NCBI GenBank assembly: GCA_964516765.1
Contig: CAZEWZ010000006.1
Location: forward strand, 26,750-90,749
Reading direction: 5' to 3'
Length of the DNA: 64,000 nt
From: CAZEWZ01 sp964516765
GTDB lineage: Bacteria > Bacteroidota > Bacteroidia > Flavobacteriales > UBA7430
The position numbers and the translations under genes are program-made. Below the pieces are notes generated by a model, which searched no databases, had not been told where the DNA came from, and was given only the letters and a program-made list of their open reading frames with translations. Below are positions 44,823 to 54,318 of this stretch, one piece after another (positions within the stretch are counted from its first letter, which is position 1; each line of letters starts with the position of its first letter).

Positions 44823-45293
44823 TTATCGGAAATCTTTTAGTGCGCGATCCATCTGTCTTCGATCATCTTTCTGCTTGAGATCATGACGTTTATCGTGTAA
44901 TTTTTTTCCTCTAGCTAAAGCAATTTCAATTTTCGCCCAACCCTTTATGTTAATAAATAATTTTAAGGGAACAATTGTCACACCGACATCCTGCAAGGCA
45001 GATTCGAGTTTATCAATCTCTTTTTTATTCAGCAGTAACTTTCGAACTCGTTTAGGTTCGTGATTGTTATATGACCCATAACTATACTCGGCAATAAACA
45101 TACCTTTCACCCACACTTGGCCTTGTTGCACATAACAAAAAGCCTCAGTTAGATTAGCATTTCCATCACGAAGAGATTTTATTTCTGTTCCAAACAATTG
45201 AATTCCAGCAGTAAAAAAATCGAGAAGTTCAAATTCAAATCGGGCTTTCCTGTTGGAAATTGACACATTGGTTGATTTTGTTTTCTTGGCCAT
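44823..45293 (-). CDS. smpB: SsrA-binding protein
   Basis: Partner of tmRNA in ribosome rescue. The 156-residue protein has the OB-fold segments FELLDFFTAGIQLFGTEIKSLRDGNANLTEAF, the tmRNA-binding surface around RVRKLLLNKKEIDKL, and a basic C-terminal tail (RGKKLHDKRHDLKQKDDRRQ) that lies in the mRNA channel. Its start shares a base with the accC stop (TAATG). The ssrA gene itself was not seen. Confidence 0.98.
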   Translation of the reverse strand: MAKKTKSTNVSISNRKARFEFELLDFFTAGIQLFGTEIKSLRDGNANLTEAFCYVQQGQVWVKGMFIAEYSYGSYNNHEPKRVRKLLLNKKEIDKLESALQDVGVTIVPLKLFINIKGWAKIEIALARGKKLHDKRHDLKQKDDRRQMDRALKDFR

Positions 45294-46768
45294 TAAGATC
45301 TATTTTTCCTCCAAATGGATTGATCTGACTGCAACTGAGAAACAGATGTATCTAAATAATCGTTGAAGAGTTTTGAAACATACCAAGCTGCAATCATTTT
45401 CTCCATTTCACTGGGGGAATCATGTAAATTAGAGTTGTAATGGTTAGGAATAAAATGAGTATCGAAATCTCCGGAAATAAAAAAAGGATGTTTCATCACA
45501 AATGCCCCAAAAGGCAATGTCGTTTGGATTCCAACAATCTTGTAGTCTGAAATAGCTCGACTCATTCTTCCAATGGCTTCTGTACGATCTGCCCCATATG
45601 TAATCAACTTTGAAATCATTGAATCATAAAAAATAGGAATCTCCATTCCTTCTTCAAATCCGTCATCTACACGCACCCCGATTCCACTTGGCCTTGAATA
45701 ACCTGTCAAGACTCCAATGTCTGGTAAGAAATTATTTCTTGGATCTTCAGCATATACTCGAACTTCAATTGCATGACCCGAAATAGATATATCCACTTGT
45801 TTAAATGCCAACTCCTCACCTTTTGCAACCAAAATTTGCTGTTTAACCAGATCGAGACCAGTAATCATTTCAGTAACTGGATGTTCTACCTGAAGTCGGG
45901 TATTCATTTCAAGAAAGTAGAAATTCATCTGCTCATCTAATAAAAACTCCACAGTACCAGCACCGACATACTCACATGATTTTGCAACATTCACAGCACA
46001 TTCACCCATTTTAGATCGAAGGCTCTCTGTTAAAATAGAGGAGGGAGCTTCTTCAACTACCTTTTGGTGACGGCGCTGAATTGAACACTCTCTTTCAAAA
46101 AGATGTACAACATTCCCTTGTTTGTCGGCTAAAACCTGGATTTCTATATGTCGAGGTGAAGAAATATATTTCTCAATGAATACTGCTCCATTTCCAAAAG
46201 ACGAAACGGCTTCACTAACAGCCATACCCATTTGTTCTTCAAAATCATTTGGGGACTCTACCACGCGCATTCCTTTACCTCCACCCCCCGCAGATGCTTT
46301 AATCAATACAGGAAAACCGATTACTTTAGCAATATCTTTGGCCTCTTCTATGTTGTCAATGGCATAATCTGTCCCTGGGACCATGGGAACGTTATATTCT
46401 TTGACAACGGCTTTAGCAGAGAGTTTATCACCCATCATCTCGATCGACCTCGCAGAAGGTCCAATAAATTCAATTCCAGATTCATTAACGGCTCGAGTAA
46501 ATTCTGCATTCTCAGATAGAAAGCCATAACCAGGATGAATAGCATCAACATTTAACTTTTTGCAAGCCTCGATGATTTTGTCTCCGCGAAGATAGGAGTC
46601 GCTTGATGGTGAGGGACCGAGACAAATGGCTTCGTCCGCATATAAAACATGAGGAGAAAATCGATCAGCTTCAGAATAGACCGCAACAGATTTCATTCCC
46701 ATTTCTTTTACAGATCGCATCACCCTTAGTGCAATTTCACCTCTGTTGGCAACTAAAACTTTTTTCAT
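45293..46768 (-). CDS. accC: Biotin carboxylase (acetyl-CoA carboxylase AccC-type)
   Basis: ATP-grasp enzyme that carboxylates biotin on a carrier protein, first half-reaction of acetyl- or other acyl-CoA carboxylases. Visible: KVLVANRGEIALRVMRS at the start, GYGFLSENAEF, the glycine-rich ATP loop ASAGGGGKGMRVV, the ERECSIQRRHQKVVEEAPS catalytic segment, and MNTRLQVEHPVTEMITGLDLV. At 491 residues it is about 40 longer than E. coli AccC, with extra helical sequence at the C-terminus. The biotin carrier gene accB is not adjacent, so a different acyl-CoA carboxylase is possible. Coupled to smpB downstream. Confidence 0.92.
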   Translation of the reverse strand: MKKVLVANRGEIALRVMRSVKEMGMKSVAVYSEADRFSPHVLYADEAICLGPSPSSDSYLRGDKIIEACKKLNVDAIHPGYGFLSENAEFTRAVNESGIEFIGPSARSIEMMGDKLSAKAVVKEYNVPMVPGTDYAIDNIEEAKDIAKVIGFPVLIKASAGGGGKGMRVVESPNDFEEQMGMAVSEAVSSFGNGAVFIEKYISSPRHIEIQVLADKQGNVVHLFERECSIQRRHQKVVEEAPSSILTESLRSKMGECAVNVAKSCEYVGAGTVEFLLDEQMNFYFLEMNTRLQVEHPVTEMITGLDLVKQQILVAKGEELAFKQVDISISGHAIEVRVYAEDPRNNFLPDIGVLTGYSRPSGIGVRVDDGFEEGMEIPIFYDSMISKLITYGADRTEAIGRMSRAISDYKIVGIQTTLPFGAFVMKHPFFISGDFDTHFIPNHYNSNLHDSPSEMEKMIAAWYVSKLFNDYLDTSVSQLQSDQSIWRKNRS

Positions 46769-46873
46769 GGCCTAAAATTTGGATGCAAAATACAAAATTT
46801 ATAACCTAAAATATTACTCAATAAGCATATTAAAGACTTAGCATTTACTTATTTTTACAAAAATAATATTTCA

Positions 46874-49120
46874 ATGAAAAACAACTTCATTTTATTACTT
46901 TGCCTTATCGGCTTGATTAATACTTCTATATTAGCCCAAAACTTCTTCACTGAGCTCAATTATTCACCAAAGAATCTGGAGGAAAAAAGATTTATTATCC
47001 CAAGCAAATTCAAAACTTTCAAAATCCAAAATTTGGGATTAGAAGCACTTCTCAACAGCGCAAAATTAGACATTGAGACATCTATATCAGAAAGTAAAAA
47101 AAATATTACTCTCCCCCTTCCAAATGGAGAAGAAATAGTGTTCAAATTCATCGAATCTCCAGTAATGTCTCCCTTACTTTCTGCAAAACATCCTTCACTC
47201 AGAACATACATTGGAGAGAGTCTTGAAAAGGGAATGACCGTTCGTTTTGACTATAGCCCTAGTTATGGATTTCATGCAATGATTATAGGAGTAAACGAAG
47301 TGATTTTGATTGATCCCTATTCACTTCACAACCCGAACCATGTGATTTCTTATTACAGAAAAGACCATATAAATAGCGAAAAACAAGAATTTGAAGAAAT
47401 GAAACCTCTCTCTAGTTCTCACTACGAGGAGTACATAGAGTTCAAATCCAACCATCCCGTACAAGCAAAAAAACAAACTTCAGGGAATGAACTAAAAACT
47501 TACCGAATTGCTATTGCATGTACACAACAATACTCGAATTTCCACGGAGGGACAACTGAAAGTACTCTCGCGGGCATGGTCACTACTATGAACAGAGTAA
47601 ATCAAATTTACGAAAATGAAGTAGCTATTAGGATGATTCTGGTTGACAACAACGATGAATTAATTGAATACTCACTCAATTGGGGAATGTCAAACAACAA
47701 TACAGGACAATTAATTAATCAATCTCAAGAGGTGATTGAGGAATTTATTGGTAGCGACAATTATGATATTGGACATACCTTTAGCACGGGTGCTGGTGGG
47801 CTTGCTTCACTTGGTGGTCCTTGTAATTCAAACAATAAAGCAAAAGGAGTAACGGGTACAAATTCGCCGATTGGAGATGCTTATGATGTAGATTATGTAG
47901 CTCATGAAATTGGCCATCAGTTTGGAGGAAACCATACATTTAACGGTTCTGATGGATCATGTAATGGAAACAGAAACGCTGAGACCGCATATGAACCAGG
48001 TAGCGGGAGTACTATTATGGCATATGCTGGAATTTGTAGTGGCCATAATATCCAAACTTATAGCGATCCCTATTTTCATCCGGCGAGCTTTGACGAAATT
48101 AAATATTATATAAATAGTGCTTATGGAAGTTCGTGTGCTCTCGTCACTGAAACTGGAAATACTCCACCTGAAGCTTTTATTGAAGATAAAATCTACACTA
48201 TTCCATTTTATACTGCTTTTGAATTAGATGGAATAGCCACAGATGCCGATGAAGATGTCATTAGCTATTCATGGATAGAACTAGATCTTGGGCCGTCAGG
48301 ACATCCAAATAGTCCTTTCAATAACGCACCAATATTCAGAGCATTCACCCCTAAAGAAGTATCTAAAAGAATATTTCCTAAGATAAATGACTTAATATAT
48401 GATATGCAAATCATCGGTGAAACTATGCCATCATATGCAAGAACAATGAACTTTAGAATGACTGCAAGAGACAATAGAGCTGGAGGTGGAGGAATTGGTT
48501 TTGACGAAATACAGATTATTATCACTGAACAATCTGGACCTTTTGAAGTCTTAAAGCCAAATGGATTCGAAACTTGGGGAATCAATAGTACTTTTCCTGT
48601 AGAATGGTCTGTAGCAGATACAGATCAGGGGGCGGTAAACTCTTCGGAGGTAGATATTATCTTAATGTACAGAGAATCTGGAGAATGGCTTGAGATAGTT
48701 CTATCAGAAAATGAAATCAATGACGGATTTGCCGATGTTTTCGTTCCTAATATGGATGTTTTAATTGGATCACAGAACCGAATCAAAATCAAACCTACAA
48801 ACAATATTTACTTTGATATTTCCAATGATCATTTTGCTATCACAGGCATGAGTACTGCAGAAATTGGAAAAGGTCAAATTAATCTTTTCCCCAATCCAAA
48901 TCAGGGTCAATTTCAAATCTGTGTGAGTAAAATGGCACAAGAAGAAATTTCTATTAACATCATTGACTTAAGTGGTAAAATAATATACAGTAGGATCATT
49001 AAACCAATCACAAACAATGAGACTATCGACATGGAATTAAATGAATTGAATAAGGGACTTTACTTTATAGAGATATTCACAAATGAGGAAAAAGTGACAC
49101 AGACAATTTCTATTTTCTGA
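46874..49120 (+). CDS. Reprolysin-like (M12B-type) zinc metalloprotease with type A T9SS sorting domain
   Basis: Secreted protease of 748 residues. Signal peptide (about 1-21, ending LAQ), a long propeptide region (about 25-205), then the metzincin catalytic domain with the zinc site HEIGHQFGGNH (residues 344-354, HExxHxxGxxH) and Met-turn STIMAYAGIC. The middle contains Ig-like/fibronectin-like beta segments, and the C-terminus is a type A T9SS domain (INLFPNPNQGQFQI to VTQTISIF). The protein would cross the outer membrane by the type IX system and act outside the cell. The 105-bp upstream space is shared with divergent accC; a terminator follows. Confidence 0.92.
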   Translation: MKNNFILLLCLIGLINTSILAQNFFTELNYSPKNLEEKRFIIPSKFKTFKIQNLGLEALLNSAKLDIETSISESKKNITLPLPNGEEIVFKFIESPVMSPLLSAKHPSLRTYIGESLEKGMTVRFDYSPSYGFHAMIIGVNEVILIDPYSLHNPNHVISYYRKDHINSEKQEFEEMKPLSSSHYEEYIEFKSNHPVQAKKQTSGNELKTYRIAIACTQQYSNFHGGTTESTLAGMVTTMNRVNQIYENEVAIRMILVDNNDELIEYSLNWGMSNNNTGQLINQSQEVIEEFIGSDNYDIGHTFSTGAGGLASLGGPCNSNNKAKGVTGTNSPIGDAYDVDYVAHEIGHQFGGNHTFNGSDGSCNGNRNAETAYEPGSGSTIMAYAGICSGHNIQTYSDPYFHPASFDEIKYYINSAYGSSCALVTETGNTPPEAFIEDKIYTIPFYTAFELDGIATDADEDVISYSWIELDLGPSGHPNSPFNNAPIFRAFTPKEVSKRIFPKINDLIYDMQIIGETMPSYARTMNFRMTARDNRAGGGGIGFDEIQIIITEQSGPFEVLKPNGFETWGINSTFPVEWSVADTDQGAVNSSEVDIILMYRESGEWLEIVLSENEINDGFADVFVPNMDVLIGSQNRIKIKPTNNIYFDISNDHFAITGMSTAEIGKGQINLFPNPNQGQFQICVSKMAQEEISINIIDLSGKIIYSRIIKPITNNETIDMELNELNKGLYFIEIFTNEEKVTQTISIF

Positions 49121-49132
49121 TTAAAATTTGAG

Positions 49133-49166
49133 TCAAAAAAAGAGACTGAGACTCCTTTTTTTTTTA
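49133..49166. terminator. Bidirectional terminator between convergent genes
   Basis: AAAAAAAGAG pairs with CTCCTTTTTTT (one bulged C) across an ACTGAGA loop, followed by a ten-T run. It lies between the stops of the metalloprotease (49120, +) and sucC (49182, -). Confidence 0.75.
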
Positions 49167-49181
49167 GATAATAAAATATAT

Positions 49182-50372
49182 CTAGCTTAAAACTTCAGCT
49201 ACTTTATCTGCAGCCTCCTGAAGTAATATGACAGAATGAACTTCCAAACCACTTTCATCGATTAACTTTTTAGCTTCACTCGCATTTGTACCTTGTAATC
49301 TTACAATTAGTGGTACATTAATTTCACCAATATTTTTATAAGCATCTACAATTCCTTGCGCAACACGGTCGCATCGAACGATTCCTCCAAAAATATTCAC
49401 CAATAAGGCTTTTACATTAGAATCTTTCAAAATAATTCTAAAGGCTTGTTCCACCCGAGCAGCGTTAGCTGTACCTCCTACATCAAGAAAGTTTGCTGGA
49501 TTACCACCTGCATGTTTAATGATATCCATGGTAGCCATCGCAAGACCGGCACCGTTTACCATACAGCCGACGTTACCATCTAACTTTACATAACTCAATC
49601 CGTATTCATCTGCTTCAACTTCAGCATCATCTTCTTCTCTGGTGTCGCGCATTTCTGCGTAATCTTTGTGCCGATAAAGTGCATTATCATCAATAGAAAC
49701 CTTAGCGTCCACGGCTAATATTTTATCGTCAGAAGTCTTTAGAACAGGATTAATTTCAAAAAGTGAAGCATCAGAGCCCACATAAGCTTTATACAAATTA
49801 GAAACAAACTTGCACATTTCCTTGAAAGCTTTTCCTTCAAGACCAAGGGTAAAGGCAACTTTACGGCACTGAAACGGCATTAATCCCGAGGAGGGATCAA
49901 CTTCTTCTGTGAAGATTAAATGAGGAGTGTTTTCTGCTACCTCTTCGATATCCATTCCGCCTTCGGTAGAATACATAATCATATTTTTTCCTGAAGCTCG
50001 GTTCATAAGAACAGACATATAAATCTCACTTGTTTCGCTATCTCCAGGGTAATAAACATCTTCTGCTATGAGTATTTGATGAACTGTTTTCCCTTCAGCT
50101 GTAGTTTGTGGAGTCACTAGTTGCATCCCAAGAATATTTTGGGCATGCATTTCAAGCTCATCCAAATTTTTAGCCAGCTTTACGCCGCCACCTTTTCCTC
50201 GTCCTCCAGCATGAACTTGGGCTTTAACTATGTGCCACCCTGTACCGGTTTCCAGCGTGAGCTGTCTGGCTAAATCAATAGCTTGTTTGGGGCTACTCGC
50301 CACATACCCGCGTTGAATACCTACTCCGTAACTACTTAGTATCTCTTTTCCTTGATATTCGTGTAAATTCAT
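49182..50372 (-). CDS. sucC: Succinate-CoA ligase, beta subunit
   Basis: With SucD makes succinate and ATP (or GTP) from succinyl-CoA in the TCA cycle. The 396-residue ATP-grasp protein opens MNLHEYQGKEILSSYGV, shows KAQVHAGGRGKGGGVKLAKN (nucleotide loop), FEINPVLKTSDDKILAVDAKVSIDD, and the CoA-side NIFGGIVRCDRVAQGIV. The start at 50372 matches the family N-terminus; an in-frame ATG at 50420 would add 16 residues and cover the promoter. sucD is not in the window, so the two subunit genes are unlinked here or sucD lies elsewhere. Confidence 0.95.
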   Translation of the reverse strand: MNLHEYQGKEILSSYGVGIQRGYVASSPKQAIDLARQLTLETGTGWHIVKAQVHAGGRGKGGGVKLAKNLDELEMHAQNILGMQLVTPQTTAEGKTVHQILIAEDVYYPGDSETSEIYMSVLMNRASGKNMIMYSTEGGMDIEEVAENTPHLIFTEEVDPSSGLMPFQCRKVAFTLGLEGKAFKEMCKFVSNLYKAYVGSDASLFEINPVLKTSDDKILAVDAKVSIDDNALYRHKDYAEMRDTREEDDAEVEADEYGLSYVKLDGNVGCMVNGAGLAMATMDIIKHAGGNPANFLDVGGTANAARVEQAFRIILKDSNVKALLVNIFGGIVRCDRVAQGIVDAYKNIGEINVPLIVRLQGTNASEAKKLIDESGLEVHSVILLQEAADKVAEVLS

Positions 50373-50391
50373 ATTTGTTTGTTTAGCAATG

Positions 50392-50420
50392 CAAAAGTAA
50401 ATTTTTGTGGGGATAATCAA
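50392..50420 (-). promoter_or_regulatory. Bacteroidota-type promoter of sucC
   Basis: On the minus strand TTG (plus 50418-50420, within TTTTTG) and TACTTTTG (plus 50392-50399) are 18 nt apart. The -7 box matches TAnnTTTG exactly and ends 19 bp before the chosen sucC start, which also argues against the longer start at 50420. Confidence 0.65.
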
Positions 50421-50584
50421 AAATAAATCAAGTTGAATCGCAGAAACATTTGGAATTTTAAAATGGAATCATTCATGAATTAAGAGAAATAAACGCAAAG
50501 GATAAAAAACCAATAACAAGCAATAGTTGATTCCTTATCTATTGTGGAAAAATAATTTTACTTTTACTTAAATTTATATCTAAA

Positions 50585-51697
50585 ATGTCTGACAAATCTC
50601 TTTCGGTGCATTACAACAATTATCTAGACTTAGATAAAGTTCTTAGTGCACAAAATCCGCTCAGTGGAAAAGGCAGTGAAGCTGCTCACGATGAAATGCT
50701 TTTCATCATTATTCACCAAACCTATGAATTGTGGTTCAAACAAATCATCCATGAGATGGATTCCGTAATGGATTTACTAAATAAAGAAACTGTAAACGAG
50801 GAAAAGTTAGGCCTTTTTGTTAGTCGATTAGAACGAATAAACACAATCATTCAAACATTAGTGAAACAAATTGATATTTTAGAAACGATGACCTCATTAG
50901 ATTTTCTAGAATTTAGAAATTATTTATCTCCCGCATCTGGATTCCAATCTCACCAATTTAGAAAACTAGAAGTGATGTTAGGACTAAAGATAAAAAATAG
51001 ATATCAGTTTGGGGGATGCCCTTACCATAATCAATTCGATGGAGCAAAAAAAGAAGAAATATTGTCTCTCGAAGAGAATATTTCTCTATTTAATCTAGTA
51101 GAAAAATGGTTGGAACGGATCCCCTTCTTAAATCTCGATGGATTTAATTTTATTGACGAGTATGAACTATCTGTCAACAAAATGATGGATAAAGAGATTC
51201 AAAGTATCAATACATCTGAACACCTCAACACGGAAGACAAAATTCTTCGAACCAAAATGATTGAAGATAATCGAAAATATTTCGATAAAGTATTTGATGA
51301 GAATTGCCATCATGAGTCGATCAAAAAAGGGGAGACTTCACTTTCATACAAGGCAACTATGTCTGCTCTACTAATAAACTTGTATAGAGATGAGCCAATC
51401 CTTCATTTGCCCTATAAGTTTTTAAGGAACATCGTTGAAATGGATCATCAAATAGCTACATGGAGATTTAGACATGTTCAAATGGTAGAAAAAATGCTAG
51501 GACAAAAAATTGGAACTGGTGGATCTTCAGGACAAGGGTATCTGAAAGAAACTGTAGACAAACATAAACTATTTACTGACTTGACAAATATTTCTACACT
51601 GATGATTTCAAGATCATACTTACCCAAATTGCCCCAAACCATAAAACAGCAACTCGCATTTAAATTTACCTTAGATGGAACTCAACCTACAAAATAA
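50585..51697 (+). CDS. kynA: Tryptophan 2,3-dioxygenase
   Basis: Heme enzyme that opens the indole ring of tryptophan to N-formylkynurenine, first step of kynurenine catabolism. The 370-residue protein has HDEMLFIIIHQTYELWFKQI (His35, distal/substrate side), FRNYLSPASGFQSHQFRKLE (substrate-carboxylate segment), and the proximal heme-ligand region WRFRHVQMVEKMLGQKIGTG (His297) followed by GGSSGQGYL. It is clearly longer than the roughly 280-residue proteobacterial enzymes. First gene of the seven-gene plus-strand operon; its end overlaps the SDR gene by 23 bp. Confidence 0.95.
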   Translation: MSDKSLSVHYNNYLDLDKVLSAQNPLSGKGSEAAHDEMLFIIIHQTYELWFKQIIHEMDSVMDLLNKETVNEEKLGLFVSRLERINTIIQTLVKQIDILETMTSLDFLEFRNYLSPASGFQSHQFRKLEVMLGLKIKNRYQFGGCPYHNQFDGAKKEEILSLEENISLFNLVEKWLERIPFLNLDGFNFIDEYELSVNKMMDKEIQSINTSEHLNTEDKILRTKMIEDNRKYFDKVFDENCHHESIKKGETSLSYKATMSALLINLYRDEPILHLPYKFLRNIVEMDHQIATWRFRHVQMVEKMLGQKIGTGGSSGQGYLKETVDKHKLFTDLTNISTLMISRSYLPKLPQTIKQQLAFKFTLDGTQPTK

Positions 51698-52454
51698 AAA
51701 CGCCCTAGTTTGTGGAAGCACTCAAGGCATTGGCGAATCTTCTGCCATCCAACTAGCTGAACAAGGAGCCAACATAACTCTTCTGGCTAGAAATGAAGAT
51801 AAATTGAAACGAATTCTAGCCTCTTTAGATACACAATTGGGACAAAAGCACGACTATATTTGCGCTGATTTTTCTCACACTAAAAACCTTCAAGATGAGC
51901 TTAAAAAGCATCCAGGTACGTTTCATATTTTAATAAATAATACGGGAGGGCCAGAAGGAGGGCCAATTGCTTCAGCAGAAATAAATACTTTCGAAAATGC
52001 TTTTAAAATGCATCTAATAAACAATCAAGTACTAGTACAAAAAGTAATAGATGGAATGAAAGAAGCTAGATTTGGCCGTATTGTAAACATTCTTTCTACC
52101 TCTGTAAAAGCTCCTATTCCGGGATTAGGTGTTTCCAATACCATTCGTGCAGCTGTCGCTAACTGGGCAAAAACTTTGTCTTTGGAATTAGGGCAACACG
52201 GAATAACTGTAAACAATGTATTACCGGGATTTACGGACACGAAACGTTTAAAGGATCTTATTTCAAAAAAAGCTAAAAACCTGGGCTTTACAGAAATTGA
52301 AATTGCAGATAAAATGAAAGATTCAGTGCCTGCAAAAAGATTTGGATTAGCAAATGAAACAGCTAATGCGGTTGGTTTTTTATGCAGCCCAGCAGCATCC
52401 TATATCAATGGTATAAATCTCCCCGTAGATGGAGGAAGAACAGCAAGTTTGTAA
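51675..52454 (+). CDS. Atypical short-chain dehydrogenase/reductase-family protein in the kynurenine operon
   Basis: A 259-residue Rossmann protein of the SDR superfamily: cofactor loop GSTQGIG at residues 14-20, NNTGGPEGG in place of the usual NNAG, and VNNVLPGFTDT after the active site. The catalytic tetrad is unusual: Ser141 is kept, but the Tyr-x-x-x-Lys pair is replaced by Ser154 and Arg158 (VSNTIRAAV). Normal SDR reduction is therefore doubtful, and its role in tryptophan breakdown is unknown. It overlaps kynA by 23 bp and abuts the aldehyde dehydrogenase gene with no gap. Confidence 0.9.
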   Translation: MELNLQNKNALVCGSTQGIGESSAIQLAEQGANITLLARNEDKLKRILASLDTQLGQKHDYICADFSHTKNLQDELKKHPGTFHILINNTGGPEGGPIASAEINTFENAFKMHLINNQVLVQKVIDGMKEARFGRIVNILSTSVKAPIPGLGVSNTIRAAVANWAKTLSLELGQHGITVNNVLPGFTDTKRLKDLISKKAKNLGFTEIEIADKMKDSVPAKRFGLANETANAVGFLCSPAASYINGINLPVDGGRTASL

Positions 52455-53897
52455 ATGGAGAAAATTCTAAATTATATCGATGGCGAACTAGTAGAGCCAA
52501 CAAATAAATCTTATTTCGAAAATTTCGATCCTTCAACTGGGACTGTATATTCTCTTGTTCCTAACAGTGAAGAAGAGGATATAAATCAGGCGGTTTCTGC
52601 AGCAAAAGAAGCATTCAAAACATGGGCTAATAGTAGCAGACAAGAAAGGTTTAACATCCTCATGAAATTAGCCCACTGCATTGAAAATCATACCGAAGAA
52701 CTAATTATTGCAGAGAGTAAAGACAATGGAAAACCGGAATCTTTAGCCAGATCAGTTGACATTCCTCGTGCCGCTGAAAATTTTAGATTTTTTGCTACAG
52801 CAATTCTTCATGAACATTCGGAGATTCATGATATGGATGGGAAAGCTTTAAACTATACATTGAGACAACCCATTGGCGTTGCCGCATGTATTTCTCCGTG
52901 GAATCTACCGCTTTATTTACTTACTTGGAAAATAGCACCAGCACTGGCCGCAGGAAATACTGTTGTCGCAAAACCCTCTGAAATAACTCCCATGACGGCT
53001 TATTTACTAAGTAAAATATGCATTGAGGCTGGACTTCCAAAGGGAGTTTTAAACATTGTTCATGGATATGGTTCTAAGATAGGAGATTCACTTACAGCCC
53101 ATCCTGACACTCCTATTGTTTCTTTTACAGGTGGAACAGTTACGGGAAAACATATTGCTGCCATAGCTGCTCCAATGTTCAAGAAAATGTCTCTAGAATT
53201 AGGAGGCAAAAATCCGACAATCATTTTTGCTGATGCAAAATTTGACAAGTCTGTCAAAATGGCCGTAAAGGCTTCATTCTCTAACCAAGGTCAAATCTGT
53301 CTCTGCGGATCTAGAATATTTATTGAACAATCCATTTATGGCCGTTTTAAAGAAGAATTTCTAGCGCAAACATCCCAATTGATTGTTGGAGATCCAAGAG
53401 ATCATAAAACAAATCTAGGGGCTGTAGTATCCAAAGACCACATGGAGAAAATACTTTCTAAAATTCAGCAAGCAAAAGAATTGGGTGGTATTGTTCTTAC
53501 TGGAGGTGTAAGGGAAATTCTTTCTGGAGATTTGGAAAAGGGCTATTATATAAAACCTACAGTAATTGAAGGATTACCCTCAGGTTGTGCCATCAATCAA
53601 GAAGAAATTTTCGGACCAGTAGTTAGCTTAATTCCTTTTCAAAGCGAGGAAGAAGTCATTGATATGGCGAACTCAACAAAATATGGCCTTGCGGCCAGTA
53701 TATTTACAGAAAATATTTCCAGAGGCCACCGAATGGCCGCAAAAATTGATGCTGGCTTGATCTGGATAAACACCTGGTTGCTCAGAGATTTACGAATTCC
53801 ATTTGGAGGAATGAAACAATCAGGAGTGGGGAGAGAGGGTGGATTTAAGTCCTTGCAATTCTTTACTGAGCAAAAAAATGTGTGTCTAAAAATATAA
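52455..53897 (+). CDS. 2-Aminomuconic semialdehyde dehydrogenase (ALDH family)
   Basis: NAD-dependent aldehyde dehydrogenase of 480 residues. Visible: ISPWNLPLYLLTWKIAPALA, the Gly-rich NAD loop FTGGTVTGKHIA, the catalytic Glu in KKMSLELGGKNP, the nucleophile Cys282 in SFSNQGQICLCGSR, and EEIFGPVVSLIPF. General ALDH motifs do not fix the substrate; the assignment to 2-aminomuconate semialdehyde rests on its neighbours (kynurenine enzymes and 2-aminomuconate deaminase). It starts directly after the SDR stop and is followed 4 bp later by the deaminase gene. Confidence 0.88.
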   Translation: MEKILNYIDGELVEPTNKSYFENFDPSTGTVYSLVPNSEEEDINQAVSAAKEAFKTWANSSRQERFNILMKLAHCIENHTEELIIAESKDNGKPESLARSVDIPRAAENFRFFATAILHEHSEIHDMDGKALNYTLRQPIGVAACISPWNLPLYLLTWKIAPALAAGNTVVAKPSEITPMTAYLLSKICIEAGLPKGVLNIVHGYGSKIGDSLTAHPDTPIVSFTGGTVTGKHIAAIAAPMFKKMSLELGGKNPTIIFADAKFDKSVKMAVKASFSNQGQICLCGSRIFIEQSIYGRFKEEFLAQTSQLIVGDPRDHKTNLGAVVSKDHMEKILSKIQQAKELGGIVLTGGVREILSGDLEKGYYIKPTVIEGLPSGCAINQEEIFGPVVSLIPFQSEEEVIDMANSTKYGLAASIFTENISRGHRMAAKIDAGLIWINTWLLRDLRIPFGGMKQSGVGREGGFKSLQFFTEQKNVCLKI

Positions 53898-53901
53898 AAC
53901 T

Positions 53902-54318
53902 ATGGAAAAAATTAAATTCAATAGCGGAAGAGCACCTCAAGCAGTGGGATTATATCCTCATGCTAGAAAAGTAGGCCAATTGCTCTTTCTCTCTGGTGTG
54001 GGTCCTCGAGTACCTAATTCTTCCGACATTCCTGGGGTTAAACTTAATTCGAAAGGTGAAATAGAAAGTTATAACATAGCAAAACAATGCCATTCAGTTT
54101 TTACTAATATTAAATATATTTTGGAGGACTCTGGGTCTTCTTGGAACAATATTGTTGATGTAACTGTATTTTTAACCAATATGAAAGACGACTTCAAAAT
54201 ATACAATAAAATATATTCCGAATATTTTAAAGAAAACTTACCATGTCGAACTACCGTGGAGATAAATTGCTTGCCCACTCCCATTGGAATTGAACTTAAA
54301 GTTATAGCGACCATCTAA
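53902..54318 (+). CDS. RidA-family 2-aminomuconate deaminase
   Basis: A 138-residue protein of the RidA/YjgF fold, in the subgroup that deaminates 2-aminomuconate. Visible: RAPQAVGLYPHARKVGQLLFLSGVGPR at the start and CRTTVEINCLPTPIGIELKVIA at the end, with the conserved Arg of CRTTVE that binds the carboxylate. The GxYPHAR and SGVGPR segments separate this subgroup from generic RidA. Lies between the aldehyde dehydrogenase and the cyclase-family gene, with no intergenic space to the latter. Confidence 0.9.
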   Translation: MEKIKFNSGRAPQAVGLYPHARKVGQLLFLSGVGPRVPNSSDIPGVKLNSKGEIESYNIAKQCHSVFTNIKYILEDSGSSWNNIVDVTVFLTNMKDDFKIYNKIYSEYFKENLPCRTTVEINCLPTPIGIELKVIATI

